From contig SKPV01000266.1 of NCBI GenBank assembly GCA_007119345.1, forward strand, positions 1-8,813: 8,813 nucleotides of DNA, given 5' to 3'. The DNA is from Halovivax sp. GTDB taxonomy: Archaea > Halobacteriota > Halobacteria > Halobacteriales > Natrialbaceae. Positions 8,560-8,813 of the stretch are shown one piece after another. A model generated the notes under the pieces. That model searched no databases. It was not told the origin of the DNA and worked only from the letters and a program-made list of their open reading frames with translations. Numbering within the stretch: position 1 is the first letter of the stretch; every line of letters begins with the position of its first letter. The translations under genes were made by a program, and so were the position numbers.

Positions 8560-8813
8560 TCACCCCGTCGGCGCGAACGTGACGAGCCAGCCGTCCTCGC
8601 CGCGCCGCTCGGCGCCGACGGCGACCGTCTCGCCGCGTTCGACCTCGTCTGCGCCCCGGAGCTGGCCGGTGAGGCGCACGCCCTCGTCGAACGTCGCGAC
8701 GACGATCGTGTACGGCGTCTCGTCGGCGAACGCCGGGATCGAGCTGAAGATGGTCGTCGTCGCGCTGACGGTCGCCGTCTCCGAGAGCGATCGCTCCTCG
8801 AAGCTGCGGGTGC
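8560..8813 (-). CDS. DUF35 / OB-fold protein, C-terminal part (N-terminus outside window)
   Basis: The minus strand is open from the right edge to TGA at 8562-8560, giving the last 83 residues. The segment with SIPAFADETPYTIVVATFDE, then RLTGQL and GETVAVGAERRG and the end DGWLVTFAPTG, matches the OB-fold half of DUF35 (Zn-ribbon plus OB-fold) proteins. These partner thiolases or HMG-CoA synthase-type enzymes and are thought to bind acyl-CoA. The zinc ribbon, which precedes the OB fold, would lie outside the window. The ATPase gene lies 237 bases downstream on the same strand, too far with intervening repeats to assume an operon. A thiolase gene next to the missing end is expected but not seen. 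Identification rests on the DETPY...V..DEGVRL.G pattern. Confidence 0.72.
   Translation of the reverse strand, partial: TRSFEERSLSETATVSATTTIFSSIPAFADETPYTIVVATFDEGVRLTGQLRGADEVERGETVAVGAERRGEDGWLVTFAPTG

Noticed and set aside
8400..8582. Small Pro/Ser/Ala-rich protein in the repeat region
   Set aside because: It is a reading of the short GC-rich repeats, overlaps the DUF35 gene end, and has no promoter or family match.

Overview
This window reads as chromosomal or megaplasmid DNA of a haloarchaeon (class Halobacteria). It is GC-rich. Its soluble proteins are very rich in Asp and Glu. Promoters have TATA-like boxes about 25-30 bases before start codons (leaderless style). It also carries family markers seen in haloarchaea: RdfA, an archaea-specific SMC-related protein, and an IS6-type transposase of the haloarchaeal kind.

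Layout from left to right. (1) 1-174, minus strand: start of a small zinc-ligand protein, cut by the window edge. (2) About 240-745, minus: a decayed IS6-family transposase, copy A. (3) 791-1420 and 1480-3423, plus: rdfA (rod-determining factor) followed by an SMC/Rad50-like coiled-coil protein of the Sph group, with its own promoter-like TATA box. (4) 3424-3924: a gene-free stretch that holds a stem-loop cluster just after sph and then drops to about 50% GC. (5) About 3925-4507, minus: copy B of the same transposase, in the same orientation as copy A, with the same frameshift and about 92% nucleotide identity over a 240-base test region. The rdfA-sph pair is therefore bracketed by two directly repeated IS6 relics about 3.67 kb apart. 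(6) 4627-5277, plus: a six-helix ferric-reductase-like heme membrane protein. (7) 5360-5489: a 37-bp tandem repeat between convergent genes; its unit looks like the haloarchaeal type I-B CRISPR repeat but has no spacers. (8) 5497-8322, minus: a full-length P-type ATPase of the SERCA-like Ca2+ class with both calcium sites apparently kept. (9) 8370-8555: short GC-rich repeats. (10) 8560-8813, minus: the C-terminal part of a DUF35-type OB-fold protein, cut by the window edge.

How the genes relate: rdfA and sph are a known neighbour pair tied to cell shape and chromosome-related functions in haloarchaea. The ferric-reductase-like protein and the Ca2+-ATPase are independent membrane functions in convergent orientation, and the DUF35 protein probably belongs to a thiolase-type acyl-CoA locus outside the window. 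The most interesting signals are the rdfA-sph cassette inside IS6 relics (a possible fossil pseudo-compound transposon), the atypical nucleotide-binding motifs of the SMC-like protein, and the CRISPR-repeat-like minisatellite.
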